Positions 7,790 to 15,526 of a stretch of DNA of 64,000 bases are shown in pieces. Origin of the DNA: Mesorhizobium sp. B2-3-4 (lineage in GTDB: Bacteria > Pseudomonadota > Alphaproteobacteria > Rhizobiales > Rhizobiaceae); contig NZ_VFVY01000001.1 of assembly GCF_006442315.1 (NCBI RefSeq), forward strand, positions 62,001 through 126,000, given 5' to 3'. Positions within the stretch are counted from its first letter, which is position 1; the number at the start of each line of letters is the position of its first letter. The notes under the pieces were generated by a model. That model saw only the letters and a program-made list of their open reading frames with translations, was not told the origin of the DNA and did not search any database. Both the position numbers and the translations under genes were made by a program.

Positions 7790-8176
7790 ATGGAGGCGAA
7801 AGTGGGCAAGTTCCTGCAAAAGCTGAAACTACCCGTGCTGGTGAACGGGAGCCGCGTCATGGCCGAAATCACCACTCAGAACCGAAGCCTTGGCCACCGA
7901 ACGCAGGATGAGGCTCCGCGTTGGCTGGAACGTGAATACCGTCACTTCCGTCCCCATTACGAAATCCCCGGTTTCGGCGTGATTGGGGCTGTGTTCGACC
8001 ACTGCGAACGCTGGCGGGACGGGACGTTCAAGGGCAAGTTCGTGGCCTTCTATACGCTGCCGGTGAGCCTCGCAGGTCGGCACGGCACGGAACGTGTGGT
8101 GTGGGTGAAGACGCCGGAATGCTTCTACGAAGTCCGGCAATTCACCTTGGCCCACCGCAAGTTCGTGAGGGTCTGA
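7790..8176 (+). CDS. Hypothetical protein
   Basis: A 128-residue soluble protein of unknown family. It contains beta-rich, aromatic-rich segments (HYEIPGFGVIGAVFDHCERW, then FKGKFVAFYTLPVSL, VWVKTPECFYEVRQF). The start at 7790 is preceded by a GC-rich GCCGGGG site; an upstream alternative cannot be excluded. It is followed after two bases by the next gene, so it appears to be the first gene of a plus-strand operon of small proteins running to the integrase. Confidence 0.5.
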   Translation: MEAKVGKFLQKLKLPVLVNGSRVMAEITTQNRSLGHRTQDEAPRWLEREYRHFRPHYEIPGFGVIGAVFDHCERWRDGTFKGKFVAFYTLPVSLAGRHGTERVVWVKTPECFYEVRQFTLAHRKFVRV

Positions 8177-8178
8177 CC

Positions 8179-8445
8179 ATGTCACAGCGAATCTCGAACA
8201 ACGCCCACGGCGGAAACTCCTCGGCGGAGGCGTCCATCACGCAAATCTATCAGACCGTGGCAGCGGAGCAGACTTTCGCCGACTTTCTGGGATGGTGCGT
8301 GATTACCGTCCTGTGCGTCGTCGGCGCCCTTACGCTCCTCATCCAGTGCAGCGGGGTTAAGATCGAGTACACCGACTGCAGGCATTACCAGGCGGGCGAC
8401 CCGGCCAACACTGCTGCCCTGAACCAAATCTGCAACCCACGCTGA
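8179..8445 (+). CDS. Small membrane protein
   Basis: From ATG 8179 the product is 88 residues. A polar N-terminus rich in Ser and Asn (NNAHGGNSSAEASITQIY) precedes one membrane span (GWCVITVLCVVGALTLLI), followed by a short Cys-containing tail. No family is recognised. It is two bases from the previous stop and eleven from the next start, consistent with an operon of small membrane proteins. Confidence 0.5.
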   Translation: MSQRISNNAHGGNSSAEASITQIYQTVAAEQTFADFLGWCVITVLCVVGALTLLIQCSGVKIEYTDCRHYQAGDPANTAALNQICNPR

Positions 8446-8456
8446 AGGCTCTCACA

Positions 8457-8678
8457 ATGCAACATCTGCTGCAGTTCATCCTGCGGTTGGCGGAGCTTTT
8501 TGTCCGCGCCTACGTGCAGATCCTGGTGATGCTCATCACCGCTGCATTCCGCGCAGTCTCCGCCATCGTCAGCCACATCTGGTCAAGCTGGCAGGGTCGC
8601 CAAGCGGAAAGAATGCCTCGACGGCGTTCTTCCCGCTCCGGGCGCCAAAGGAGGAGGCAATGGCAAGGAAGGCGCTGA
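8457..8678 (+). CDS. Small membrane protein with Arg-rich tail
   Basis: A 73-residue product with a hydrophobic N-terminal half (about residues 4-40; FILRLAELFVRAYVQILVML) and a strongly basic C-terminus (MPRRRSSRSGRQRRRQ). A basic cytoplasmic tail after a membrane segment is seen in many small phage and conjugation proteins. Function is unknown. The 3' end overlaps the next gene by 19 bases in another frame; the strong ribosome-binding site of that gene lies within this coding sequence. Confidence 0.45.
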   Translation: MQHLLQFILRLAELFVRAYVQILVMLITAAFRAVSAIVSHIWSSWQGRQAERMPRRRSSRSGRQRRRQWQGRR

Positions 8679-8971
8679 TTGGCGATACCGACGTGCTGTT
8701 TGTCGTCGCCGGGTTGGCGTGGTGCGCCAACTACATGACCGTCAGATGGTGGCACTATCCGTACCTCTATTGCTGGTTTGCCCCGCCCTTCCGCTACGTC
8801 TGGGAACCGCTGGGGCAGTTCGTCTATCTGGTCACACTGGGTGGCTTTATCATCGGCGCGTTTTCGCGCCGGTGGAACATTGCAATCTTTAACATAGTCA
8901 TTATGTTAATGGTTCTTAATGCCCCAGTCGCAGCCGATACGGTTTTCAGATTGGGAGGCTCCTGTGGATGA
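8660..8971 (+). CDS. Polytopic small membrane protein
   Basis: A 103-residue protein with two or three hydrophobic spans (VLFVVAGLAWCANYM, FVYLVTLGGFIIGAF, IFNIVIMLMVLNAPV) and an aromatic-rich loop (RWWHYPYLYCWFAPPF). An AAAGGAGG ribosome-binding site, one of the best in the region, precedes ATG 8660 and supports the start. No family is recognised. It overlaps the small gene before it and the DNA-binding protein after it, suggesting translational coupling. Confidence 0.55.
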   Translation: MARKALIGDTDVLFVVAGLAWCANYMTVRWWHYPYLYCWFAPPFRYVWEPLGQFVYLVTLGGFIIGAFSRRWNIAIFNIVIMLMVLNAPVAADTVFRLGGSCG

Positions 8972-9218
8972 GGAGTACCAGAAAGTGCGCGAAGCCATCA
9001 TGCAGAAGCACGGCATCGACCCGTACCACCGGTACGGGGAAGAGCAGGCCGCACACTTCGTGGACATCGACCTGTCCACCCTGAAGCGATGGCGGGCACA
9101 GAACCTCGTGCCCGCCATCCGGCTCGGGCCGCGCAAGGTGCGGTATCTGGGCATCCATGTCGCCGACATGATGCTCGGCCGCTACCCCCGGCCCGGCACG
9201 TCAGCCCCCGGTGAGTAG
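8964..9218 (+). CDS. AlpA/Xis-like helix-turn-helix DNA-binding protein
   Basis: The core YGEEQAAHFVDIDLSTLKRW...VRYLGIHVADMMLG resembles the winged helix-turn-helix of MerR/AlpA/excisionase proteins (a helix, a recognition helix, then a wing). Placed two bases before the integrase gene, it probably acts as recombination directionality factor or regulator of the integrase. GTG 8964 is chosen because a GGGAGG site lies five bases upstream and it overlaps the preceding stop; the in-frame ATG at 8919 would give 99 residues with a 52-base overlap. Confidence 0.7.
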   Translation: MDEEYQKVREAIMQKHGIDPYHRYGEEQAAHFVDIDLSTLKRWRAQNLVPAIRLGPRKVRYLGIHVADMMLGRYPRPGTSAPGE

Positions 9219-9220
9219 TC

Positions 9221-10324
9221 ATGCCGCGATACCAGAAACGCGAGTTCCAGCTTGGCGATTACTGGCTGGACAAGCGTCCCGGCAGCGCCGCCTGGCATCG
9301 GACATCCTACGATGAAGCCGCAAAGCAGACCCGCAAGGTGAGTTTGGGCACGGCCGACCTTGAAGAGGCCAAGACCAAACTCACCGAGTGGTTTGTGGAG
9401 CAGCGGATGAAGAACGGCCGGGACCTGTCGGCCGACAGCGTCCTGCTGCGGGATGTCTGGAAAGAATATCAGGCCAGCCACGTCGAGAAGCTGCGCTCGC
9501 GGCAGGCGGTCAAGATCCTGCTGCGATACTGGCTGGACTTCTGGAAGGACGCCACCGTGGCCGACCTGCGGGACGTGCCCCGACAGGAAGAGTTCAAGGC
9601 CTTCCTGGAGGCCAAGGGGCTTTCGCACAATTCGGTAGTCAGGGGGCTCGAAGTCGGCCGCGCGGCCATCAACCGCGCCTGGAAGCGCGGCATTGTTCGC
9701 GACCGGCCATACATCGAGGTCCCGGCGATGGAGCAGGGGCCTCCGATGGGCCGGCCCATGGAGGTCGAGGAAATCCGGCGCCTGTATACGGCGGCCGGTG
9801 ACCATATCCGGCTGTTCCTCATCCTGATGCTTGGCACTGGTGCCAGGAATGAGGCCATAACCACCCTGACGTGGGCACAGATTGATTTTGAGGCCGGGTT
9901 GATAGAACTGAACCCCAAGGGGCGTAAACAGACCTCAAAACGCCGTCCGACCGTCAAGCTGCTCCCCTTCCTGCGGGAAGTGCTGGAGCCAATGGACAAG
10001 ACCACGCCGTATGTGCTGATGTTCCGCGGCCAAAAGGTCGGCCATATCAACAAGGGCATCCGCGCCGCCCTGCGCCGGGCCAAGCTTGATCGGCAGATTA
10101 CGGCGTACTCCTGCCGCCACACCGTGGCGCGCTGGCTCCGGCGTGAGGGTGTGCAGCCTTGGGAGACGGCGATGCAGCTGGGCCATAAGGTCACCGGCTT
10201 TTCGATGACCGAACGCTATGCCAGCTGGTCACCCGACTATCTGGAGAAGTCATCGGCGGCGTTGGAAAAACTGCTGCGCGCCGCTATACCTCTCGATGCA
10301 CCGCCAATCCCTTACGCCCGCTGA
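9221..10324 (+). CDS. int: Tyrosine-type site-specific integrase
   Basis: A 367-residue integrase that would insert and excise the element. The N-terminal part includes an arm-binding-like domain (WHRTSYDEAAKQTRKVSLGT) and a SAM-like core-binding domain around residues 75-160. The catalytic domain has the first Arg in GTGARNEAI, the box with Arg in YSCRHTVARWLRR (the usual first His is replaced by Tyr, as in many phage integrases), the His in LGHKV and the nucleophile Tyr in TERYAS. It lies last in the element, two bases after the Xis-like gene, as expected next to an att site. No tRNA gene is found next to it, so the target is not evident. Confidence 0.9.
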   Translation: MPRYQKREFQLGDYWLDKRPGSAAWHRTSYDEAAKQTRKVSLGTADLEEAKTKLTEWFVEQRMKNGRDLSADSVLLRDVWKEYQASHVEKLRSRQAVKILLRYWLDFWKDATVADLRDVPRQEEFKAFLEAKGLSHNSVVRGLEVGRAAINRAWKRGIVRDRPYIEVPAMEQGPPMGRPMEVEEIRRLYTAAGDHIRLFLILMLGTGARNEAITTLTWAQIDFEAGLIELNPKGRKQTSKRRPTVKLLPFLREVLEPMDKTTPYVLMFRGQKVGHINKGIRAALRRAKLDRQITAYSCRHTVARWLRREGVQPWETAMQLGHKVTGFSMTERYASWSPDYLEKSSAALEKLLRAAIPLDAPPIPYAR

Positions 10325-10399
10325 ACGTAGCAGTTTCGTTGCAGACCCGTCCGTAGCGGCTTGTTTTAAACTCTGCCCCATTTCTGGAACGACACCATC

Positions 10400-10416
10400 G
10401 CTTACCGGATGTAAGC
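10400..10416. other. Small palindrome downstream of integrase, possible att core
   Basis: GCTTAC (10400-10405) and GTAAGC (10411-10416) form a perfect inverted repeat around CGGAT, 76 bases after the integrase stop. Tyrosine recombinase core sites often have short inverted arms around a 5-8 base spacer, so this is a candidate attachment core. It is weak evidence; the left end of the element is not in the window for comparison. Confidence 0.2.
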
Positions 10417-10474
10417 CGACGGCCGAAATCAAAGCCGCGCCATAGAAGCCGGCAAGGACAGCGACTTCCAGTCA

Positions 10475-10504
10475 GGGCCGGTGCCGAAAGCGCCGGCCCT
10501 TTTT
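10475..10504 (+). terminator. Rho-independent terminator
   Basis: A 10-bp stem with one G-T wobble (GGGCCGGTGC at 10475-10484, GCGCCGGCCC at 10490-10499) closes a CGAAA loop and is followed by five T residues on the plus strand. It lies 150 bases downstream of the integrase. It could end integrase transcription or be the chromosomal terminator of a gene whose 3' end was the insertion site. Confidence 0.85.
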
Positions 10505-10620
10505 CTCGTTGCGCACGGTCGCCGTCAGTCAACAAATGCCGGCGTGGCGGGCGAACCGCATGACCCCGCTATGCTTTCGCGCTCTCAATGCCTAGTGTCT
10601 CATCTGTTAAGGGGGACATG

Positions 10621-11001
10621 ATGGATCGAAGGCGCTGCATCGAAATCTGTGCTGTCTTGATGGCGATCCTGCTTGGGCCTCAAACCGCCTTCGCCGAGGA
10701 TTGGTGGAAGGGGGCCTTCGCCAACGAAGGCTCGAGCCCGTGCGACAACAATGATTCCAGGATCACATTCAGCGACAAGTCCGTGGACATGTGGGAAGTC
10801 GGGTGCACGCTGGACAAGGTTCAGAAGCTGAAAGGCCTGGATGCCGTCATTCTGGACATGACCTGTTCCGACGACGAGAACAGCGTCGGGAAGAGCCGGA
10901 CACTGCTGCTCAAGCTCGAGGACAACAAGATACTGCGCTATCCTCAGAACCAGGTGCTGCAACGCTGTTCGGAACTGGATACTGACAGCCCCAAGCTGTG
11001 A
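10621..11001 (+). CDS. Small secreted protein of unknown function
   Basis: A 126-residue protein with a Sec signal peptide (positive MDRRRC start, hydrophobic AVLMAILLG, cleavage near AFAED). The mature part has three or four Cys (SSPCDNND, VGCTLDKV, DMTCSDDE, QRCSELD), suggesting disulfides in the periplasm. An AAGGGGGA ribosome-binding site at 10609-10616 supports ATG 10621 or 10618. No family is recognised. It is the first chromosomal gene after the element. Confidence 0.7.
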   Translation: MDRRRCIEICAVLMAILLGPQTAFAEDWWKGAFANEGSSPCDNNDSRITFSDKSVDMWEVGCTLDKVQKLKGLDAVILDMTCSDDENSVGKSRTLLLKLEDNKILRYPQNQVLQRCSELDTDSPKL

Positions 11002-11295
11002 GGCCGGCGGCCAAACCCTGTCAGGCGATACCCAAAAAGCACGGCGCTTTCATTTCGCTTCGCCGCCCGGTTCGAAATTGCGCGCAAGGCCACGTTGCCG
11101 CCATATTCCAATGGAACCGAGAATGCCGGTGATGCCATGGTCAAGGCCGTGCGTTCGCCTGGAACCCGTTTCATGCCTCGCGCGTTTGTGGCCGACTTGA
11201 TACGGACATGGTTGGCGAATTGTTAAGTTTGCCAACTCTAGAGTGCGGGCAAGATCGCCCCTGGATCGAATGCTACAAGAATGTCTGGAACGTCC

Positions 11296-12549
11296 ATGAG
11301 AACCAGCCGCCGCTTTTTCCTTTCCGGAGCCTCCGCGCTCGCCGCCGCCGTGGTGGCCGGTCGCGCGAATGCGCAGGATGTGATCGGGGATATCCTGAAA
11401 TCCTCGGCCCGTGGCAATTGGGACGACCAGTTCGACGCCCGTGCCAGCGAAGGCGGCAAGGTGGCTTCCACGCTGCCGATCTTCAGCCCGCAGACCGTTG
11501 CCTTCACCGAACAGGCGGTGGCGCAGTATCAGAATATCGTCTCGCAGGGTGGCTGGACGGATGTTCCCGCGACCAAGAAGCTTCAGCTCGGCGTCGACGA
11601 TCCGGACGTGGTGCCGTTGCGCAAGCGTCTGATGGTCGCCGGCGATCTGTCGCAAAGTGCCGGTATTTCGACGGCCTTCGATTCCTATGTCGACTCGGCG
11701 GTCAAGCGCTTCCAGTTGCGCCATGGCCTGCCGGCTGACGGTTCGATGGGCAAATACACCTATGCGGCGATGAACGTTTCGGCGCAGATCAGGCTTGGCC
11801 AGTTGCAGACCAATCTGCAGCGGCTGAAGGAGAAGGCGGGTACGCTGGGCAGCCGCTATGTGCTGGTCGACATTCCGGCCGCACAGGTCGAGGCGGTCGA
11901 GAACGACCGCGTCGTGCTTCGCCACACCGCGATCGTCGGCAAGATCGATCGCCAGACGCCGATCGTCAATTCCAAGATCAATGAGATCATCGTCAATCCG
12001 TACTGGAACGCGCCGGTCTCGATCGTGCGCAAGGACATCATTCCGCTGATGCGGAAGGATCCCGACTATCTCAAGAACAGCCATATCCGCCTGTTCGCGC
12101 CCGATGGCAGCGAAGTCGATCCGATGAATGTCGACTGGTCGACCGACGATGCCGCCAAGTACCGCTTCCGCCAGGATCCCGGTTCGGAAAACGCCATGGC
12201 GTCGGTCAAGATCAATTTCCCGAGCCCGGACGGCGTCTATATGCACGACACGCCGCAGCAGAGCCTGTTCGGCAAGATGATGCGTTTCGATTCCTCGGGC
12301 TGCGTGCGTGTTCAGAACGTGCGCGATCTCGTCACCTGGATCCTGCGCGACACGCCCGGCTGGGATCGCCAGCATTTCGAGGCGGCGATCAAGACCGGCC
12401 AGAACACGCCGATCCAGGTCACAAACCCGGTGCCCGTGCACTTCCTCTATCTCTCGGCCTGGTCGACAGGACCCGGCGTCGTCCAGTTCCGCGACGACGT
12501 CTACGCGTTGGACGGCGCCAGCGAACTGCAGATGACGTCTTCGCTGTAA
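11296..12549 (+). CDS. L,D-transpeptidase (YkuD domain) with peptidoglycan-binding region
   Basis: The product would cross-link or anchor peptidoglycan in the periplasm through 3-3 bonds. A Tat-like signal (TSRRFFLSGASALAAAVV, cleavage near ANAQD) is followed by a peptidoglycan-binding motif (VKRFQLRHGLPADGSMGKYT) and a C-terminal YkuD domain. The catalytic region reads MHDTPQQSLFG...DSSGCVRV, with His and the nucleophile Cys in place. Size and order are like YcbB/LdtD-type enzymes. ATG 11296 is chosen for its GGAA site and closeness to the twin arginines; ATG 11281 is also in frame. The upstream 294 bases have no other supported gene. Confidence 0.88.
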   Translation: MRTSRRFFLSGASALAAAVVAGRANAQDVIGDILKSSARGNWDDQFDARASEGGKVASTLPIFSPQTVAFTEQAVAQYQNIVSQGGWTDVPATKKLQLGVDDPDVVPLRKRLMVAGDLSQSAGISTAFDSYVDSAVKRFQLRHGLPADGSMGKYTYAAMNVSAQIRLGQLQTNLQRLKEKAGTLGSRYVLVDIPAAQVEAVENDRVVLRHTAIVGKIDRQTPIVNSKINEIIVNPYWNAPVSIVRKDIIPLMRKDPDYLKNSHIRLFAPDGSEVDPMNVDWSTDDAAKYRFRQDPGSENAMASVKINFPSPDGVYMHDTPQQSLFGKMMRFDSSGCVRVQNVRDLVTWILRDTPGWDRQHFEAAIKTGQNTPIQVTNPVPVHFLYLSAWSTGPGVVQFRDDVYALDGASELQMTSSL

Positions 12550-12566
12550 GTGTCTGATATTGCTCT

Positions 12567-12595
12567 AAAAAAGGCCGCCGTTAAGGCGGCTTTTT
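12567..12595. terminator. Bidirectional terminator between convergent genes
   Basis: GCCGCC (12574-12579) and GGCGGC (12585-12590) form a stem with a GTTAA loop, flanked by an A-run before and five Ts after, so it can work on both strands. It separates the L,D-transpeptidase gene from the convergent LuxR-type gene. Confidence 0.85.
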
Positions 12596-12616
12596 CTTGT
12601 TTGGCGGGAGCTGCCT

Positions 12617-13339
12617 TCAGATCAGCCGCTGATTCACCAGCCGAGCCACCGCTTGCGCCCGGTTGACGGCGCCGAGCTTGCGCCTGGCATTGTCGACGTG
12701 AAAGCGCACGGTGGCCTCGGCAATGCCCAGGATGACCGAGATTTCCCAATCCGTCTTGCCTTCCGCGACAAGCGCCAGGCTGTCGCGCTCGCGCACGGTC
12801 AGGCGGACGGTGGCGGTTGCAGGTGGCGTGGTCAGGCTCATCAGCCGTTCGGTCAGCACGAGGCCGGCCATCTGGATGGCGAAGCTCTCGTCCGCCGTGA
12901 AATCGCGCTCGTGGAAACCCAGGTGCAATGAGGCAATCGCGCCGTCGGCGCCGTAGGAGGTGGAACACAGCGCGTCATCGATCCCGGCCTCGCCGAGGGC
13001 TTCCCAGTAGACGCCGAATTCCCCGCTGCGTGGAGCGAAGTCCGAGAAGCGGTAGCGCGTGCGGCTTTCGCGGATCGCGCCGAGCAGCGGATTGCATTCG
13101 AAGCAGACATAGTCGAACGCCGGGCTGCCCGGCCAGTTGGCTGGTGCCAGCCGGGTGATGAAACCTCCGGCCGCCCAATGGCTCGACGAGGTCAGCGTCG
13201 CTGCCGGGCGCCGGTAGAGCCGGGTCTGCAGATAGGAAGCGCCGAACGCTTGCATCGCCGCGAAATAGGCGACGCTCGCATCCTCCGCCGTCGTCGAGGC
13301 GAAGGCCGGTTCGGCATGTGCCATGATCCGTGACAGCAT
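12617..13339 (-). CDS. LuxR family transcriptional regulator (autoinducer-domain type), solo
   Basis: A 240-residue regulator with an N-terminal region like the autoinducer-binding domain and a C-terminal GerE helix-turn-helix (LTVRERDSLALVAEGKTDWE, then VRFHVDNARRKLGAVNRAQAV). No luxI-type synthase is nearby. Two pocket positions look altered: the usual Asp-Pro is CNPLL, and the PF-x-W-like position is RYRFSDF, so ligand binding may differ from standard acyl-homoserine lactones. ATG 13339 is preferred over 13381 because a GGGGG site lies upstream. Target genes are unknown. Confidence 0.8.
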   Translation of the reverse strand: MLSRIMAHAEPAFASTTAEDASVAYFAAMQAFGASYLQTRLYRRPAATLTSSSHWAAGGFITRLAPANWPGSPAFDYVCFECNPLLGAIRESRTRYRFSDFAPRSGEFGVYWEALGEAGIDDALCSTSYGADGAIASLHLGFHERDFTADESFAIQMAGLVLTERLMSLTTPPATATVRLTVRERDSLALVAEGKTDWEISVILGIAEATVRFHVDNARRKLGAVNRAQAVARLVNQRLI

Positions 13340-13712
13340 CGATCGAACCCCCCGTCCGCCAGCCGCCGTGCAGCGTGGCACAGGCGCCTGTCAGCCGCAA
13401 GCCGCCGGGCGGTAAAGAGCGCCTGTCAAGCCCGCGTTATCGGGAGGTTGAGGCGGTGGGGTCCTGGCTTATTCAGGAAGCCGCGGGACTCATGGCGGGT
13501 AGAGCCTCCCGCCCGAAAGCCCCCGCATTTTCCGCGCCGGCACCCAGGGGGCCGGCGTGGAGGCCGGCCGCCCGGTGCCCCTAGGCAGCCTTGCGCTGAC
13601 GCCGGGCGCCGGCCGCTGCTAAAGCCGGGCCTGCCCTGTTTTCCAGCGGTCAGAGCGGCTGGACGAAGCTCCGGCGATTGCGCATGGTCGGCCAAACAGC
13701 CGGAATCGTGCC
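13340..13712. other. 373-base intergenic region with a large GC-rich hairpin
   Basis: This is the promoter-containing gap between the minus-strand LuxR-type gene and the plus-strand antiporter. It holds an imperfect 41-base hairpin at 13539-13579: outer arms GGCACC/GGTGCC and inner arms GGCCGGC (13550-13556)/GCCGGCC (13563-13569). A smaller GGCGGG/CCCGCC hairpin lies near 13500. No T-tract follows, so it is not a standard terminator; it may be an intergenic repeat. I see no convincing gene. Confidence 0.5.
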
Positions 13713-15353
13713 ATGGACGTCGCTATCTTCATTCTCGTCGTGCTCGTCTTCGTGGCGCTGTCGGGCGCGCTGGTGCGGCTGGTGCGGGTACCGCTGCCGG
13801 TGCTGCAGATCGCCATTGGCGCGGCCCTTGCCTGGCCGGCGCGGGGGCTGCATGTCGAGATCGATCCTGAACTTTTCCTGCTGGTGTTCATCCCGCCACT
13901 TCTGTTCGGCGACGCTTTCGTGGCGCCGAAACGCGAACTTGTCGCCTTGCGTGGACCGATACTCGATCTCGCCATCGGCCTGGTCTTCTTCACCATTGTC
14001 GGCTTCGGCTATGCCTTGCACTGGCTGGTGCCGAGCATTCCGCTCGTTGTCGCTTTCGCTCTGGCCGCTGTGCTGTCGCCGACGGACGCAGTGGCGGTGT
14101 CCTCGATTGTCGACAGGAATGTGGTTCCGTCCCGTCTGATGCACATATTGGAGGGCGAGTCGCTGCTCAACGATGCGTCCGGACTGGTCATGTTCCGCTT
14201 TGCCGTGGCGGCGGCATTGACCGGGAGCTTCTCGCTTGCCGGAGCCTCGCTCAGTTTCCTCTACGCCGTTGCCGCCGGCATCGTGGCCGGCGTCGCTGCC
14301 CTGTTCATTGCCGCCAAGACGCTGCAACTGCTCAACCGCATCGGGGGCGTGCCGGCCGAGGCACAGGTCCTGGTCATGATCCTTTTGCCTTTCGTCGCCT
14401 ATCTCGGCGCCGAACATGTCGGTGCCTCGGGCATCCTGGCGGCGGTCACCGCCGGCCTGCTGACCGGGGTCACCGGCATGTTCCGTTTCCTGGGCGTGTC
14501 GGCGCGCATGCAAACCCTGTCGCTGTGGGCGACGCTCACCTTCGTCTTCAACGGTGCCCTGTTCATTCTGCTTGGGCTGCAACTCCCCGACATCATCCGC
14601 AAGGTCCCGCCGGAACTGTCCAGCCGACATTGGCTGATCGAACCGGTGGCGACGGTGCTGATCCTGACGCTCTGCCTGATCGGACTGCGTTTCCTGTGGA
14701 TCTGGGTCGGCGACATCGCCCAGGCGATCGCCGCGCGGCTCGGCAAGCGCGAGGCCGAACCGTTCGGATTTCGCGTCCGGCTCGCCGGCTCCGTGGCCGG
14801 CGTGCGCGGCGCCATCACACTTGCGGGCATCCTGTCATTGCCGGTTGCGCTGCAGGACGGCTCGCCCTTTCCGGCGCGCGACGTCGTGATCTTCCTTGCC
14901 GCCGGCGTCATCATCTGCTCGCTCCTCATCGCCACCTTCGCCTTGCCCAGGATTGCGCGTGGGCTGGTCGAGCCGGGTGAAGATCCGGCGGCCGCGGAGG
15001 AGCGGCGGGCGCGCGTCGGCGCCGCCAATGCGGCGATCGCACGGATCGAGAGCATCGCCAATGAGGCAGGCGAAGGCGAGGCGGTCGAAGCCCGATTGGC
15101 GGTCGCCGACAGCATCGTGGCTGGTTACCGTCGACGGATCGCGGCTTCGGACGAGGCCGACGAGGCGCGCGCCGAGGCCCGCGAAGCCGGCAGGCTGGAG
15201 CTGGAACTCAGGGCCGCGGGCATCGAAGCCGAACGTTCCGCGCTGCGCGAAATGTTCCGCAGCCAGGAGATCAACGATCACACGATGCGCGCGCTGTTTT
15301 CCGAAATTACCTTGACCGAGGCCTTGCTGAAGCAGCGCCGGGACAGGAAATAG
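13713..15353 (+). CDS. CPA1 family Na+/H+ antiporter
   Basis: A 546-residue inner-membrane antiporter. The first about 420 residues contain some 11-12 hydrophobic spans, with the CPA1 signature [14 protein letters not shown] and the ion-binding region [16 protein letters not shown] (the acidic pair in membrane). The Arg-Gly motif [11 protein letters not shown] is also present. The C-terminal about 120 residues form an Ala/Glu/Arg-rich cytoplasmic helical tail that may sense pH. It would exchange cytoplasmic Na+ (or K+) for protons. Monocistronic by spacing. Confidence 0.88.
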   Translation: MDVAIFILVVLVFVALSGALVRLVRVPLPVLQIAIGAALAWPARGLHVEIDPELFLLVFIPPLLFGDAFVAPKRELVALRGPILDLAIGLVFFTIVGFGYALHWLVPSIPLVVAFALAAVLSPTDAVAVSSIVDRNVVPSRLMHILEGESLLNDASGLVMFRFAVAAALTGSFSLAGASLSFLYAVAAGIVAGVAALFIAAKTLQLLNRIGGVPAEAQVLVMILLPFVAYLGAEHVGASGILAAVTAGLLTGVTGMFRFLGVSARMQTLSLWATLTFVFNGALFILLGLQLPDIIRKVPPELSSRHWLIEPVATVLILTLCLIGLRFLWIWVGDIAQAIAARLGKREAEPFGFRVRLAGSVAGVRGAITLAGILSLPVALQDGSPFPARDVVIFLAAGVIICSLLIATFALPRIARGLVEPGEDPAAAEERRARVGAANAAIARIESIANEAGEGEAVEARLAVADSIVAGYRRRIAASDEADEARAEAREAGRLELELRAAGIEAERSALREMFRSQEINDHTMRALFSEITLTEALLKQRRDRK

Positions 15354-15526
15354 CGATCCGTCGCGATCCCTTGGCGCAAACCGGCCAGCAAATTTCGCGC
15401 CGCAAACGTGGCGAGCCCAAAACAACTGTGTTAATGGCGCGCCAGTGCATGTCGCCCACAAGTGAGCAGCGCTTTTGGGTAGCGATATGCGTGGATAGTG
15501 ATCCCAAACCGGAGGATTTTCAGGCC

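Larger units (their letters stand above)
1..10440. mobile_element. Right part of an integrated mobilizable element with phage-like lysis genes
   Basis: The stretch carries a tyrosine integrase (9221-10324) preceded by an AlpA/Xis-like protein, a MobA/MobL-type relaxase, a VirD4/TraG-like coupling ATPase, an ArdC-type antirestriction protein, and many small unknown proteins. After about 10.45 kb only chromosomal genes follow. No type IV secretion channel genes are visible, so it is called an integrative mobilizable element. The first 1.3 kb looks like a phage lysis cassette, so a phage-plasmid hybrid or a composite of two elements is also possible. The left boundary lies outside the window. 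The right boundary is placed only roughly, between the integrase stop and the terminator at 10475. By eye, parts of the element are more AT-rich than the chromosome beyond it. Confidence 0.75.

Noticed and set aside
11050..12441. 463-residue antisense frame over the L,D-transpeptidase
   Set aside because: It is a shadow of the sense gene, which has a signal peptide and catalytic motif.
15354..15526. Glycine riboswitch upstream of glyA
   Set aside because: No tandem aptamer core or its conserved bases were seen.
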